A DNA stretch of 18,154 bases, taken from NCBI GenBank assembly GCA_016933985.1, contig JAFGTU010000008.1, forward strand, positions 1-18,154, in the 5' to 3' direction. Shown here one piece after another: positions 1 through 7,245 of the stretch. Position 1 is the first letter of the stretch. The number at the start of each line of letters is the position of its first letter. The translations under genes were made by a program, and so were the position numbers. Below the pieces are notes generated by a model. That model saw only the letters and a program-made list of their open reading frames with translations. It ran no database searches and was not told the origin of the DNA. The DNA is from Sedimentisphaerales bacterium (GTDB lineage Bacteria > Planctomycetota > Phycisphaerae > Sedimentisphaerales > Anaerobacaceae).

Positions 1-1613
1 CCCGAAGACCTCGGGAACGTGAGTGCCATATCCTTATCGCTGACAAAGACGTTGTTGCGTACGCAATTGTTCTTTGCCATGTGGTTGTGCGATGGGCGGA
101 CTATGCCGACGGATAGATTCCCCTCGACGATGCAATTTTCCGACCGCTCGTCGAGGTAATAGGCCGAGGCGCCGTAGCCGCCGGTGTCGATGATGTCACG
201 GATAAAGTTGCCCCGCAGAACCAGGCCGTTGCCGGCGAAGCAGTAGATTCCTCCGCCGTCGTGCAGCTCGGTCATCGCGCGGTATATCAGGTTGCCCTCG
301 ATGCGGTTGTTTTGCCCGCCGCAGTTGATGGCGGTGTATGGGGCATCGTGGATTTCGTTGTGGCTGTACTGACCATCTCTGCCGCCGCCCTGCAGGGCAA
401 GAGCGCTTGGGTAGGTCAGGCCTATATCGTGAATGTGATTGTCCGTCACGGCCACTCGCGTCCCGCTGCATTTTATCCCGCAAGCCCCCGTATGGTGAAC
501 ATGGCATCTCTCGACTTGAATGTCCATGCCTGATGCCTTAACGCCCTGCCCGCCAACGTTAGTGATTTCAAGCTCGCTGAGCCGGCAATTCTCAGCGGAG
601 GAAATTGAGATCGCCCCGTCGAAGGCGCCTGCTCCGAATCCGCCGGCCTTCAGTGGAGTAGTCGTCACCATGAGGGCCAGCCGGCGAATCGTTATGTCTC
701 GTCCGCCGCGGATCTTTATGATCGAGTCAAGGTTTGGAGCAAAGACCTCGGCCTTGCTCATATCCTCGCCCGGCAGCGGCCAATAGACAACCTTTCCCGC
801 CGAGCGGTCGAGATACCACTGCCCTGGCTGCGTCATCCCCTCGCGGATATTCCAGACGACGTACTTTTTGACTCCAAAGGCGCCTGGCGGATGGCCCGAC
901 GGGCTTGAAAAGGTCAGCGTCTGGGACTGCGTATCGTTGGCCGCCAGGCCGATGAGCGATTCGTCCCACATGTGATAGACGGTGATTTCGGCGTTTTTGA
1001 CGTCGAGCCATTCGCCGAGGTCGCCCGGCTTGTACTTGAGCGTGGTCAATTCCTCGTTTGTCGGCTTGCGCTTCCATCCACCGCCGGTCGTTGTCATCCA
1101 GGGTACGTCGAAGGAGCTAAGATGCGTGAAGGTCCCCTTCTCAGGCAGCCGGGCCCGGCCGCAGTACCGCCCGTTCACAACCAGCGTCCGAAAATCCCAT
1201 TTCCCTTCCTTAACGCCGGGCAAAGCGGCCGAGTAGAACCGCTCGCCGTCCTTCTTCCAGCCCGTAACCATCCGCCCGCCGATTAGGCAAGCCCTGGCGT
1301 CCGGAGCCGATTCAATCGTAAGACCCGTATCTTCGCCGGTCAGCTCCAGAGTCTTGTCGAGGAAGTAATGCCCTGCCTGAAGCACTATACTTCGCGGCTG
1401 TTCTTTGCCGAGTTTTCTCGCCTCTGCGCGGGCGGCTTCGAGCGTCGCCAACGGTCCGTCCGTTCCCCCGTTATTGGGCGCCAGCAGCCGGCCCGACCAA
1501 GAGTCGCTGCCGGTCGTAGCCACATACAATACCGGTGAGTCGCCGGCGTACAGGAGCGACGAACAATGGACCGACCCAGCGAGGGCTGTCAAGATGAACG
1601 CGGCTCTTCTCAT
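1..1613 (-). CDS. Secreted right-handed parallel beta-helix protein, GH141-like (3' end cut by window)
   Basis: The frame is open from an ATG at 1613 down to the window edge (537 residues, no stop), so the C-terminus is missing. An AAGGAG Shine-Dalgarno lies 7 nt before the ATG, which fixes the start. Residues 1-23 form a signal peptide ending near LLYA. The mature protein opens with LYVATTGSDSWSG and TDGPLATLEAAR, the typical entry of Planctomycetota/Lentisphaerae beta-helix glycoside-hydrolase-like proteins. From about residue 295 the chain becomes beta-helix coils (Ile/Asn-rich turns), including HDGGGIY near residue 452 and YYLDER near 487. Such proteins are often assigned to GH141 (fucosidase or xylanase activities known); the exact substrate cannot be read here. 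It probably acts in the periplasm or outside the cell on plant or algal polysaccharide. It lies about 180 nt downstream of pgk on the same strand. Confidence 0.85.
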   Translation of the reverse strand, partial: MRRAAFILTALAGSVHCSSLLYAGDSPVLYVATTGSDSWSGRLLAPNNGGTDGPLATLEAARAEARKLGKEQPRSIVLQAGHYFLDKTLELTGEDTGLTIESAPDARACLIGGRMVTGWKKDGERFYSAALPGVKEGKWDFRTLVVNGRYCGRARLPEKGTFTHLSSFDVPWMTTTGGGWKRKPTNEELTTLKYKPGDLGEWLDVKNAEITVYHMWDESLIGLAANDTQSQTLTFSSPSGHPPGAFGVKKYVVWNIREGMTQPGQWYLDRSAGKVVYWPLPGEDMSKAEVFAPNLDSIIKIRGGRDITIRRLALMVTTTPLKAGGFGAGAFDGAISISSAENCRLSELEITNVGGQGVKASGMDIQVERCHVHHTGACGIKCSGTRVAVTDNHIHDIGLTYPSALALQGGGRDGQYSHNEIHDAPYTAINCGGQNNRIEGNLIYRAMTELHDGGGIYCFAGNGLVLRGNFIRDIIDTGGYGASAYYLDERSENCIVEGNLSVGIVRPSHNHMAKNNCVRNNVFVSDKDMALTFPRSS

Positions 1614-1748
1614 TTTTCCGCTCCTTCATTCAATTCCAGTAACCATAACAGGCCGTTTCAACTCAAATCAGACGCACGTTTACAGGCCCAAATATAAAGC
1701 GGCAACCTCAGTCTATGCAAGCACCAAGATTGCCGCTACCCGCCATTT

Positions 1749-1771
1749 GCCGGGTCCCGCCAAGACCCGAC
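1749..1771 (-). terminator. Weak hairpin downstream of pgk
   Basis: On the minus strand GTCGGGTC and GACCCGGC pair across a 7-nt loop (8 pairs, one G-U), 22 nt after the pgk stop. There is no T-run after it, so it may be only a weak or Rho-assisted terminator or an mRNA 3'-end structure. It is the only structure I see between pgk and the beta-helix gene. Confidence 0.25.
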
Positions 1772-1792
1772 AAACCACACCCAAAAAATTCG

Positions 1793-3031
1793 TTATTTCT
1801 CGTCGAGGACGGTCAGGCAAATGAATTGCTTGCCCTCAAGGAATTCGAGCGATGCGCCGCCTCCGGTCGAGATATGGCTGACCTGGTTTTCCAGGCCGAG
1901 GCCCACTATTGCGCTGGCGCTGTCTCCGCCGCCGATTATACTGCATGCTCCGGCCCGCGTGGCCTTAACAACCGCCTGCGCCACCGCCTTTGTGCCGCCG
2001 TCAAACGGGGGTATTTCAAAAACGCCCATCGGCCCGTTCCAGACAATGGTTTTGGCATCGACAATTTTTCCGGCGAACTCCTCAGCCGCCATTGCTCCTA
2101 TATCGACGGCTTGGTAACCGGGATCAATATCACCCACAGCCGTGCGATACCGTGCGCCCGGCTTGAGCTGGCGGACTATATGATGATCCACTGGCAGGAT
2201 GACCTCGCAGCCGACATCCGCGGCCTGATGCAGCAGTCTCTGGCCCTCGTCGATGAAGTCATTCTCGCAGAGGCTCTGGCCGATACTCTTGCCGTTGCCC
2301 TTGAGAAACGTGTATGCCATCGCCCCGCCGATGATAATGCGATTGACCTTTCCGATAAGATTTTCAATGACTCCGATCTTGTCGGAGACCTTTGCGCCGC
2401 CGAGTATCGCGATGAACGGCCTTGCGGGGTCGCGCAGGGCGTCGCCGAGATACTTTAGCTCCTTCTCAATCAGGAAACCGATCACTCTCGGCTTGCCTTC
2501 CATTACGACGGGGACGGTGTACATCGAGGCATTGTCGCGGTGTGCCGTGCCGAAGGCGTCGTCCACGTAGATATCCGCCGTGCCCGCAAGTGCCCTGGCG
2601 AAGTCGTCCTTGGCCTGGCGCAACTGGGCGTCTTCCTTGGCGGCCTTGTCTTTGATGGTCTCTTCCTTGTGGAATCGCAGGTTCTCGAGGAGCATACACT
2701 GCCCGCTCTTGAGGGCCGCGGCCTTTGCGGCGGTCTCCTTGCCGATGCAGTCTTTAGCAAAGACAACATCCTGGCCGAGCAGTTGCGACAACCTGGCGGC
2801 CACCGGCGCCAGCGAGAACTTCTCATCGGGCACCCCCGCGGGACGACCCAAGTGGCTCATCAGAATAAGGGCGCCGCCGCCGTCGAGGATGTGCTTGATT
2901 GTCGGCAGCGCCTTGACGATCCGGTCGTCGCTTGTAATGTTGCAGTCACTATCCAGCGGGACGTTGAAATCGCACCGCATAAGGACCTTCTTGTTACGAA
3001 CATCGATATCAGCAACGGTCTTCTTAGCCAT
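1793..3031 (-). CDS. pgk: Phosphoglycerate kinase
   Basis: This cytosolic enzyme transfers phosphate between 1,3-bisphosphoglycerate and ADP in glycolysis/gluconeogenesis. The protein is 412 residues from MAKKTVADID, a normal family length. Visible family motifs are RCDFNVP (19-25), SHLGRP (59-64), ENLRFHKEE (116-124), VDDAFGTAHR (156-165), GGAKVSDKI (211-219), NGPMGVFE (332-339), GGGDS (367-371) and STGGGASLE (388-396), covering substrate-binding Arg/His residues and the nucleotide site. An in-frame ATG at 3046 would add MQVKN. I prefer 3031 because homologues begin at MAKKT, although a G-rich stretch precedes 3046 and either start is possible. It lies about 75-90 nt behind gap on the same strand with no promoter visible between, so the two are probably one operon. 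Confidence 0.97.
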   Translation of the reverse strand: MAKKTVADIDVRNKKVLMRCDFNVPLDSDCNITSDDRIVKALPTIKHILDGGGALILMSHLGRPAGVPDEKFSLAPVAARLSQLLGQDVVFAKDCIGKETAAKAAALKSGQCMLLENLRFHKEETIKDKAAKEDAQLRQAKDDFARALAGTADIYVDDAFGTAHRDNASMYTVPVVMEGKPRVIGFLIEKELKYLGDALRDPARPFIAILGGAKVSDKIGVIENLIGKVNRIIIGGAMAYTFLKGNGKSIGQSLCENDFIDEGQRLLHQAADVGCEVILPVDHHIVRQLKPGARYRTAVGDIDPGYQAVDIGAMAAEEFAGKIVDAKTIVWNGPMGVFEIPPFDGGTKAVAQAVVKATRAGACSIIGGGDSASAIVGLGLENQVSHISTGGGASLEFLEGKQFICLTVLDEK

Positions 3032-3094
3032 ATTCTTTACCTGCATTTAGCCCCCATATTTCATGCGGGGTTCTTCTTCATATATCAGCAATCT

Positions 3095-3111
3095 ACCGAA
3101 TGGTATTCGGT
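3095..3111 (-). repeat. Small hairpin between gap and pgk
   Basis: ACCGAA and TTCGGT form a perfect 6-bp stem around TACCA, 7 nt beyond the gap stop codon. On the minus (transcribed) strand no T-run follows. It could be an mRNA-processing or stability element that sets different gap and pgk levels; that role is inference. Confidence 0.4.
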
Positions 3112-3118
3112 TTTCAAA

Positions 3119-4132
3119 TTACAGCGCGGCCATTTTTTCCATAATATCTACGCTGCGGTTGGAGTATCCCCACTCGTTGTCGTACCAGCTTATGATTTTG
3201 ACGGTCTTGCCGATGACCATAGTGCAGAGCGAATCGAAGATGCTCGATGCCGGGTTTTTGATAATGTCGCTGCTGACAATCGGCTCGTCGCAATAGACGA
3301 GAATGCCCTTCATCGGGCCTTCGGCGGCCTTCTTGACGGCTGCATTGACGGCATCGACGGTAACATCCTTGCCGACGTTGACAACCAGATCGACGACGCT
3401 GCCGACCGGGATAGGCACGCGCATCGCCATGCCGTCGAGCTTACCGGCCAGAGCCGGGATGACCTGGCCGATTGCCTTGGCCGCGCCGGTGCTCGTGGGG
3501 ATCATATTCGCAGCGGCCGCACGGGCGCGACGAAGGTCGCTGTGGATCATATCGGCCACGCGCTGGTCGTTTGTATAGGCGTGGATAGTAGTCATAACGC
3601 CCTGCTGGATGCCGAATGAGTCGTTGAGGACCTTCGCCACCGGTGCCAGGCAATTTGTAGTGCAGCTTGCATTCGATACGCAATTAATTTTGGCGGTGAG
3701 CATATCATCGTTTACGCCGAGGACGATTGTCGCGTCGATTTTGTCCTTGGCGGGGACGGTGAGCAGGACCTTCTCGGCCCCGGCCTTGATGTGGTCTGCG
3801 TAGCCGCCCTTGGGCGATTCGGCGCTGCGGAAGATGCCCGTGGACTCCACGACGACCTTGACGCCCATTGCTTTCCAGGGCAGCTCGGCGGGGTTCTTGA
3901 CGGCCAGGACCTTGATGCTCTTGCCGTTAATTACCAGTTCGCCGTCTCCGGCCTTGACGGTGCCTTCCCACTTGCCCATAACCGTATCGTATTTGAACAG
4001 GTGGGCCAGGCTCTTGGCGTCCGAGAGGTCGTTGATTGCGACCAGCTCAAGCTCGCCCTTTCTCTGCATAATAATCCTTGCTACGGCCCTGCCGATTCTG
4101 CCGAACCCGTTAATTCCAACCTTTGTTGCCAT
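3119..4132 (-). CDS. gap: Glyceraldehyde-3-phosphate dehydrogenase, type I
   Basis: Phosphorylating GAPDH of central glycolysis: oxidises glyceraldehyde-3-phosphate to 1,3-bisphosphoglycerate with NAD(P). It has 337 residues, the usual length. The Rossmann entry is KVGINGFGRIGR (4-15) and the acidic residue of AIND (Asp35) suggests NAD preference. The catalytic cysteine is Cys157 in SNASCTTNC, and the catalytic His184 sits in TTIHAYTND. The sequences HSDLRRARAAA (197-207) and WYDNEWGYSNR (316-326) are also characteristic. An AGGAG ribosome site lies 8 nt before the ATG. The gene is first of a gap-pgk pair and has a clear sigma-70 promoter about 75 nt upstream. No defects seen. Confidence 0.98.
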   Translation of the reverse strand: MATKVGINGFGRIGRAVARIIMQRKGELELVAINDLSDAKSLAHLFKYDTVMGKWEGTVKAGDGELVINGKSIKVLAVKNPAELPWKAMGVKVVVESTGIFRSAESPKGGYADHIKAGAEKVLLTVPAKDKIDATIVLGVNDDMLTAKINCVSNASCTTNCLAPVAKVLNDSFGIQQGVMTTIHAYTNDQRVADMIHSDLRRARAAAANMIPTSTGAAKAIGQVIPALAGKLDGMAMRVPIPVGSVVDLVVNVGKDVTVDAVNAAVKKAAEGPMKGILVYCDEPIVSSDIIKNPASSIFDSLCTMVIGKTVKIISWYDNEWGYSNRSVDIMEKMAAL

Positions 4133-4207
4133 TTCACAGTCTCCTTTTTTGTGCTCTAAGCGGCGTTTCTGCCTAATTCAATGGGTTTCACCCTTAACGA
4201 ACCAGCT

Positions 4208-4236
4208 ACTATAATTGCGACAACCCGGCCTGTCAA
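4208..4236 (-). promoter_or_regulatory. Sigma-70 promoter of gap-pgk
   Basis: On the minus strand TTGACA (4236-4231) and TATAGT (4213-4208) are separated by exactly 17 nt. This is a perfect -35 box and a one-mismatch -10 box. Expected transcription start is near 4201, giving a leader of about 70 nt before the gap ATG. It is the best housekeeping promoter in the window and suits a constitutive glycolytic operon. Confidence 0.85.
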
Positions 4237-4310
4237 GGATTGATTATTAATGATCCGTTCGACCGGCTCTGGACAAGTTGATAATTGATGATTTGGAGGC
4301 AGGGGAGATT

Positions 4311-4420
4311 GGGTTTGTTTGGGTTTGTTTTTTCTGTTCCGGCGGGGTGGAATATTGGCGCAAATGCTTGGGGTAAAAGAGGTTGGGTTGTTTTTGGCGT
4401 TGAGGGAATTGGGTTTGTTT
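4311..4420. repeat. GGGTTTGTTT short repeat cluster
   Basis: Exact GGGTTTGTTT occurs at 4311-4320, 4321-4330 and 4411-4420, with a degenerate copy (GGGTTGTTTT) at 4385-4394. The outer copies share the longer context ATTGGGTTTGTTT. On the minus strand the motif reads AAACAAACCCAAT. From general knowledge of such genomes this resembles a dispersed intergenic repeat that produces spurious NKPN/KQTQ-rich peptides. Confidence 0.7.
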
Positions 4421-4438
4421 TGCATAATTAAGCGGTTG

Positions 4439-4458
4439 CCACAAAGGCACAAAGGCAC
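4439..4458. repeat. CACAAAGGCAC repeat
   Basis: Two tandem CACAAAGGCA units. The same word family reappears at 4747-4814, and a CCACAGAG variant lies inside the RHS gene at 5404-5448. Confidence 0.6.
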
Positions 4459-4746
4459 GAAGCTGCGGCGGTATAGATGAGAAGCCGGGAGGCTTGCTGT
4501 GATTTCTTAGCAAGATAGGCAAGATGGGGGCTTTGCGTATATGCCACTGATCCGGCCTTAGACGCCTTTGGGTAATGGGTGATTTGATTTGTTTGTATGG
4601 TCTTCATATTGACGATCCGCTATTATTTTGGTGAGTATTCCCGATGAACCGGGATCTTCGTCTTCGCTTTGCTTCGAATTCGATATACGCTATTCAATTT
4701 GATGTATGTTATATATCACTTAGCGTTTGATGTCAAGTGAATTCCT

Positions 4747-4814
4747 GCCACAAAGACACTAAGGCACAAAGAATGGAGCCACAGAGGGCCAGGGAGGGCA
4801 CCGAGGGCACAGAG
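4747..4814. repeat. CACAAAG / CACAGAG dispersed repeat
   Basis: GCCACAAAGACACTAAGGCA is followed by GCCACAGAGGGCC and GGCACAGAG variants. It is a degenerate array of 7-11-nt CACARAG words without coding capacity, related to 4439-4458. Confidence 0.6.
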
Positions 4815-4940
4815 AAAATAGGAGTAGATGGGTAAATAAGTGAATGAGCGGATACGAGGACAGGGTATCGGGGTATCAGGAGAACAGGGGGTGGAAATCA
4901 GGGTATGGCTGGGCTGTTTGGGCAAGGCCGGCCGCGGATG

Positions 4941-4985
4941 CCCAAGGCACAGGTACCCAAGGCACAGGTACCCAAGGCGCAAGTT
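4941..4985 (+). repeat. 15-bp tandem repeat, three units
   Basis: CCCAAGGCACAGGTA is repeated exactly at 4941-4955 and 4956-4970. A third, degenerate unit (CCCAAGGCGCAAGTT) spans 4971-4985. It lies in sequence without a gene. Confidence 0.85.
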
Positions 4986-5187
4986 TCGGGGGCTTTGGCC
5001 GGGTTTTCAGAGCAAAAACAGGGGAAACGAAGTTTGGGGCGTGCTTTTCAGTCCACCCGGCGATATACTGATTCTTAGAGATATGTAAACAGGAAGCAGT
5101 GGCCCGGACGGCAATCGCATTTGGAGGAAATCCACGGTTGCCGGGCAGGCGGTCGAGCGAAGATATATTGTCGATGTCGTTGGGGAT

Positions 5188-6186
5188 TTGCCCGTGATAC
5201 TTATGGAAATCGACCCTCAAACAGGCTCTATCGGCAAGAGCTATATCCACGGAAGCGCCCAGATTTTCGCCCAGCACGACGGCGGACGGACGGCCGACCG
5301 CTATTTCTACCTCCACGACCGCCTCGGCTCGGTCCGCCAGGTTATCAACTCCTCCGGCAGCGTCGTCAACTTCTATACATACGAGCCGTTCGGAAAGTGT
5401 TTTGCCACAGAGTGCACAGCCCTAAGGGCCAGGAAGACCACAGAGAATCCATTCAAGTTTACAGGCCAATACCTCGACGCCGAGACCGGAGAATACCACC
5501 TAAGGGCAAGCTCCCTTGGGGACATATCCGTCGGGGACAACCCCCTTTGGGACATGCAATACAACCCAACCCTCGCAAGATTCACCGCAAGAGACCCCGT
5601 CTTCGGAAAACTCGAACAGCCAATAACACTGCATAAGTATCACTACTGTTCAAATGATTCGGTTAACAGGGTGGATCTAACAGGTAAATGGGCCGTGACA
5701 TCAGGCACTACTATCCATGTTGCAGGTGGAAAAGGCGGGGCTCAAATTTCCGTGCAGTATTTCTACGGTATGAGCGACGATTTGACATTCTTCACTGGGT
5801 ATATGCTTACCGTGGGCGGTTCCTTGGAGCTTACTCAGTCTGAAGGTATGTCAATCTCCGCGCACTACACCATGGGATACTCTCCTAACGCCCAATCACC
5901 TGAAGACTTTCGCGGATTCTTTGTGGAGGGAGGGGGCTCAGCCGGTTTTGGCTTCTCAGCCGGAGGCAGTTACGCTTGGAGTCCCGCGACTAACGTCCAA
6001 TTGCGGACTGTCGCAATGGGTGGCGGCTTTGGGGGGTCAATGTATGCACATGGGACATGGACATGGGTATACTCCGATTTTTCAATTGGGCCGTCCATGC
6101 ACACGAGGACTAGGTCACCGTTTGAGCAACGGCTGACGAATATGCAGGACTGGTTCGACAATCGGTTGATAGGATTAGTGAGATAA
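5188..6186 (+). CDS. 5'-truncated RHS protein: end of RHS core plus unique C-terminal tip
   Basis: RHS/YD-repeat homology actually begins upstream, near 5089 just after an in-frame TAA (5086-5088), and reads GPDGNRIWRKS then RRYIVDVVGDLPVILMEID. The thousands of codons normal for an RHS protein are missing, so this is a remnant or orphan tip. The first in-frame start is a TTG at 5188 (ATG at 5203 possible); neither has a good ribosome site. Counting from 5188, the core is recognisable: YFYLHDRLGSVRQV (39-52), YTYEPFGK (63-70), NPFKFTGQYLDAETGEYHLRA (87-107), NPTLARFTARDP (126-137) and LHKYHYCSNDSVNRVDLTG (148-166). The 166-residue tip that follows is Gly- and aromatic-rich, beta-like and of no family I recognise. 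Two insertions interrupt the core. GC content drops visibly in the tip. Downstream genes follow after 3 and 25 nt. It could be a displaced toxin tip or a decaying pseudogene. Confidence 0.75.
   Translation: MPVILMEIDPQTGSIGKSYIHGSAQIFAQHDGGRTADRYFYLHDRLGSVRQVINSSGSVVNFYTYEPFGKCFATECTALRARKTTENPFKFTGQYLDAETGEYHLRASSLGDISVGDNPLWDMQYNPTLARFTARDPVFGKLEQPITLHKYHYCSNDSVNRVDLTGKWAVTSGTTIHVAGGKGGAQISVQYFYGMSDDLTFFTGYMLTVGGSLELTQSEGMSISAHYTMGYSPNAQSPEDFRGFFVEGGGSAGFGFSAGGSYAWSPATNVQLRTVAMGGGFGGSMYAHGTWTWVYSDFSIGPSMHTRTRSPFEQRLTNMQDWFDNRLIGLVR
5404..5448 (+). repeat. CACAGAG-type repeat inside the RHS core
   Basis: GCCACAGAGTGCACAGCC and GACCACAGAGAAT bracket this stretch, matching the CACARAG family seen outside genes at 4747-4814. 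It encodes FATECTALRARKTTEN in frame, exactly where RHS proteins normally have a short variable loop before NPF(K/R)FTGQ. Confidence 0.6.
5513..5555 (+). repeat. 30-bp period repeat inserted in the RHS core
   Basis: CCCTTGGGGACAT (5513-5525) recurs 30 bp later as CCCTTTGGGACAT (5543-5555) with one mismatch. It codes for the extra residues SSLGDISVGDNPLWDM between HLRA and QYNPTLARF, where RHS cores normally run LRARYYDP without a gap. The insert is in frame. Confidence 0.6.
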
Positions 6187-6189
6187 TAA

Positions 6190-6510
6190 ATGCCATTGTG
6201 CGTTTCATTTGCCGAAAAACTGTTCGAGATTGTGTTTTGCGTGAGCCTATTCGCCACGCCGGTATTCATAGCGATAGCGGTGGTTCGGTATTACATAATG
6301 TTGGATCATATTAAGCGGACTAATCCCCAACGCTTCGGGAGGCCTTTGCGGTGGGGGCTTAGACGTCTCCCAGAGCTTGAAATGTCAGACCATGACGATG
6401 ATCCAATTGTTGATCTGTATCTTCAGAGATTCCGCAGGTCACTGCGATTGGCCGTTCTTTCAATAGTTGTCTTATTTGCGAGTCTGGCAATCTTGGTGCT
6501 GACCTGTTGA
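6190..6510 (+). CDS. Small two-TM membrane protein, unknown
   Basis: A 106-residue protein starting 3 nt after the RHS stop (TAATAA then ATG). No convincing ribosome site precedes it, so translation may be coupled to the RHS frame. Hydrophobic segments lie at about 10-33 and 86-105. Between them is a charged loop rich in Arg followed by an acidic stretch (MSDHDDDP, 65-72). I recognise no family. Its position directly behind a displaced RHS tip and ahead of an ankyrin protein makes it an immunity or accessory candidate, but this is inferred from context only. Confidence 0.6.
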   Translation: MPLCVSFAEKLFEIVFCVSLFATPVFIAIAVVRYYIMLDHIKRTNPQRFGRPLRWGLRRLPELEMSDHDDDPIVDLYLQRFRRSLRLAVLSIVVLFASLAILVLTC

Positions 6511-6535
6511 GATCTATTATTACAGGAGCCTCAAC

Positions 6536-7117
6536 ATGGACTCGAAAAGACTATATGTGATTCTTGGCATAGTAGGCTTGGTTGTCTTTCTGTGGGTGCT
6601 TGGGAAACGTCGAAATGAGCCCTCTATGCAAGATGTCATCGCGCAGAACCCGATGTTTGCCCATTTCGTAGATCAAGCGGATATTAGCAACTTGCATATG
6701 GCTGTTATTCAGGGGAATACTGAGTCTGTCCGGAAATTGTTGGATGCTGGTGCTGAAGTGAACGCCAAGTCGAGCGATGGCACAACGCCTCTACATATGG
6801 CTGCTGTGTTTGGCCAACTAAGATCCGCAGAGCTGTTGCTGGCCACAGGTGCAGATCCTTTGGCACAGAGCAACGGCGGAGACACGCCCTTGGCTTTAGC
6901 CGCCCAGGCAGGCAAACCCCAACTTGTAGAGTTGCTACTCCTTAACGGAGCGCAGGTCGATATCACGAACAAAAAAGGGCAGACTGCACTTGATGTGGCA
7001 CTGTTGTGCAGGAGGAACATGGCCGAAGCTCCTCGCTTATTGAAAGGTGCTTTGTCGGGGTATAAGGAGAATCTCGACGAATGTATTCAATTGCTCAGCG
7101 AGAAAAAGGCGAAATGA
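6536..7117 (+). CDS. Membrane-anchored ankyrin-repeat protein
   Basis: A 193-residue protein with an AGGAG ribosome site 7 nt before the ATG. Residues 6-22 form one hydrophobic helix (signal anchor), followed by GKRRNEP. Ankyrin repeats follow: about 52-80 (LHMAVIQGN...LLDAGAEVNAKSSDG), 82-114 (TTPLHMAAVFGQ...LLLATGADP), 116-147 (DTPLALAAQAGK...LLLLNGAQVD) and a partial fourth starting QTALDVAL. It is a protein-binding module without catalytic motifs. The gene sits 25 nt after the two-TM gene and two genes after an RHS tip. Ankyrin proteins are documented immunity proteins in polymorphic toxin loci, so that role is plausible but unproven. Topology cannot be decided by charge alone. Confidence 0.85.
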   Translation: MDSKRLYVILGIVGLVVFLWVLGKRRNEPSMQDVIAQNPMFAHFVDQADISNLHMAVIQGNTESVRKLLDAGAEVNAKSSDGTTPLHMAAVFGQLRSAELLLATGADPLAQSNGGDTPLALAAQAGKPQLVELLLLNGAQVDITNKKGQTALDVALLCRRNMAEAPRLLKGALSGYKENLDECIQLLSEKKAK

Positions 7118-7186
7118 TGCAACAATGTGTTGAGAATGAAATCTTGCATCGGGAGTCAATAGGCCAAGCGGGTCTTTTGGCTATGT

Positions 7187-7204
7187 CCTGGCTACCACGC
7201 CAGG
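7187..7204 (+). repeat. Hairpin between ankyrin gene and next small gene
   Basis: CCTGGC and GCCAGG form a perfect 6-bp stem with loop TACCAC, 70 nt after the ankyrin stop. No T-run follows, so it is at most a weak terminator. Confidence 0.3.
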
Positions 7205-7245
7205 GAGGATAACAGACCTCGTGAAGGGAAAGGCTGGATTGATTA

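Larger units (their letters stand above)
4237..5088. other. Gene-free, repeat-rich intergenic region
   Basis: No credible gene is present on either strand over about 850 bases. Short open frames here translate to low-complexity strings such as KQTQFPQ, NKPNS or GTQGT, which are readings of short DNA repeats rather than proteins. The region contains GGGTTTGTTT repeats (4311-4420), CACAAAGGCAC-type repeats (4439-4458 and 4747-4814), a 15-bp tandem repeat (4941-4985), and a run of CTTCG-like words near 4660-4680. It separates the leftward gap operon from the rightward RHS remnant and looks like an accumulation site for dispersed repeats. Confidence 0.7.

Noticed and set aside
1715..2458. 247-residue plus-strand open frame
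   Set aside because: Lies antisense within pgk, whose protein is fully conserved; a GC-rich shadow frame with no domain.
2540..3619. 359-residue plus-strand open frame across pgk and gap
   Set aside because: Antisense to two clear glycolytic genes and their spacer; no ribosome site or recognisable domain.
4156..4522. Two minus-strand frames of 91-100 residues rich in NKPN/KQTQ
   Set aside because: They are translations of the GGGTTTGTTT repeats and neighbouring debris, overlap the gap promoter and have no ribosome site.
4941..4985. Tandem 15-bp units considered as a CRISPR array
   Set aside because: Units are contiguous, too short and without spacers; no cas genes are present.
5089..5187. 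Treating the RHS sequence from 5089 as a normal gene start
   Set aside because: There is no start codon with a ribosome site there; the homology enters in mid-protein, so this is a truncation point rather than a gene start.
5121..5636. 171-residue plus-strand frame overlapping the RHS gene
   Set aside because: The RHS core is encoded in another frame from 5089 onward; this one gives only Arg/Pro-rich shadow sequence.
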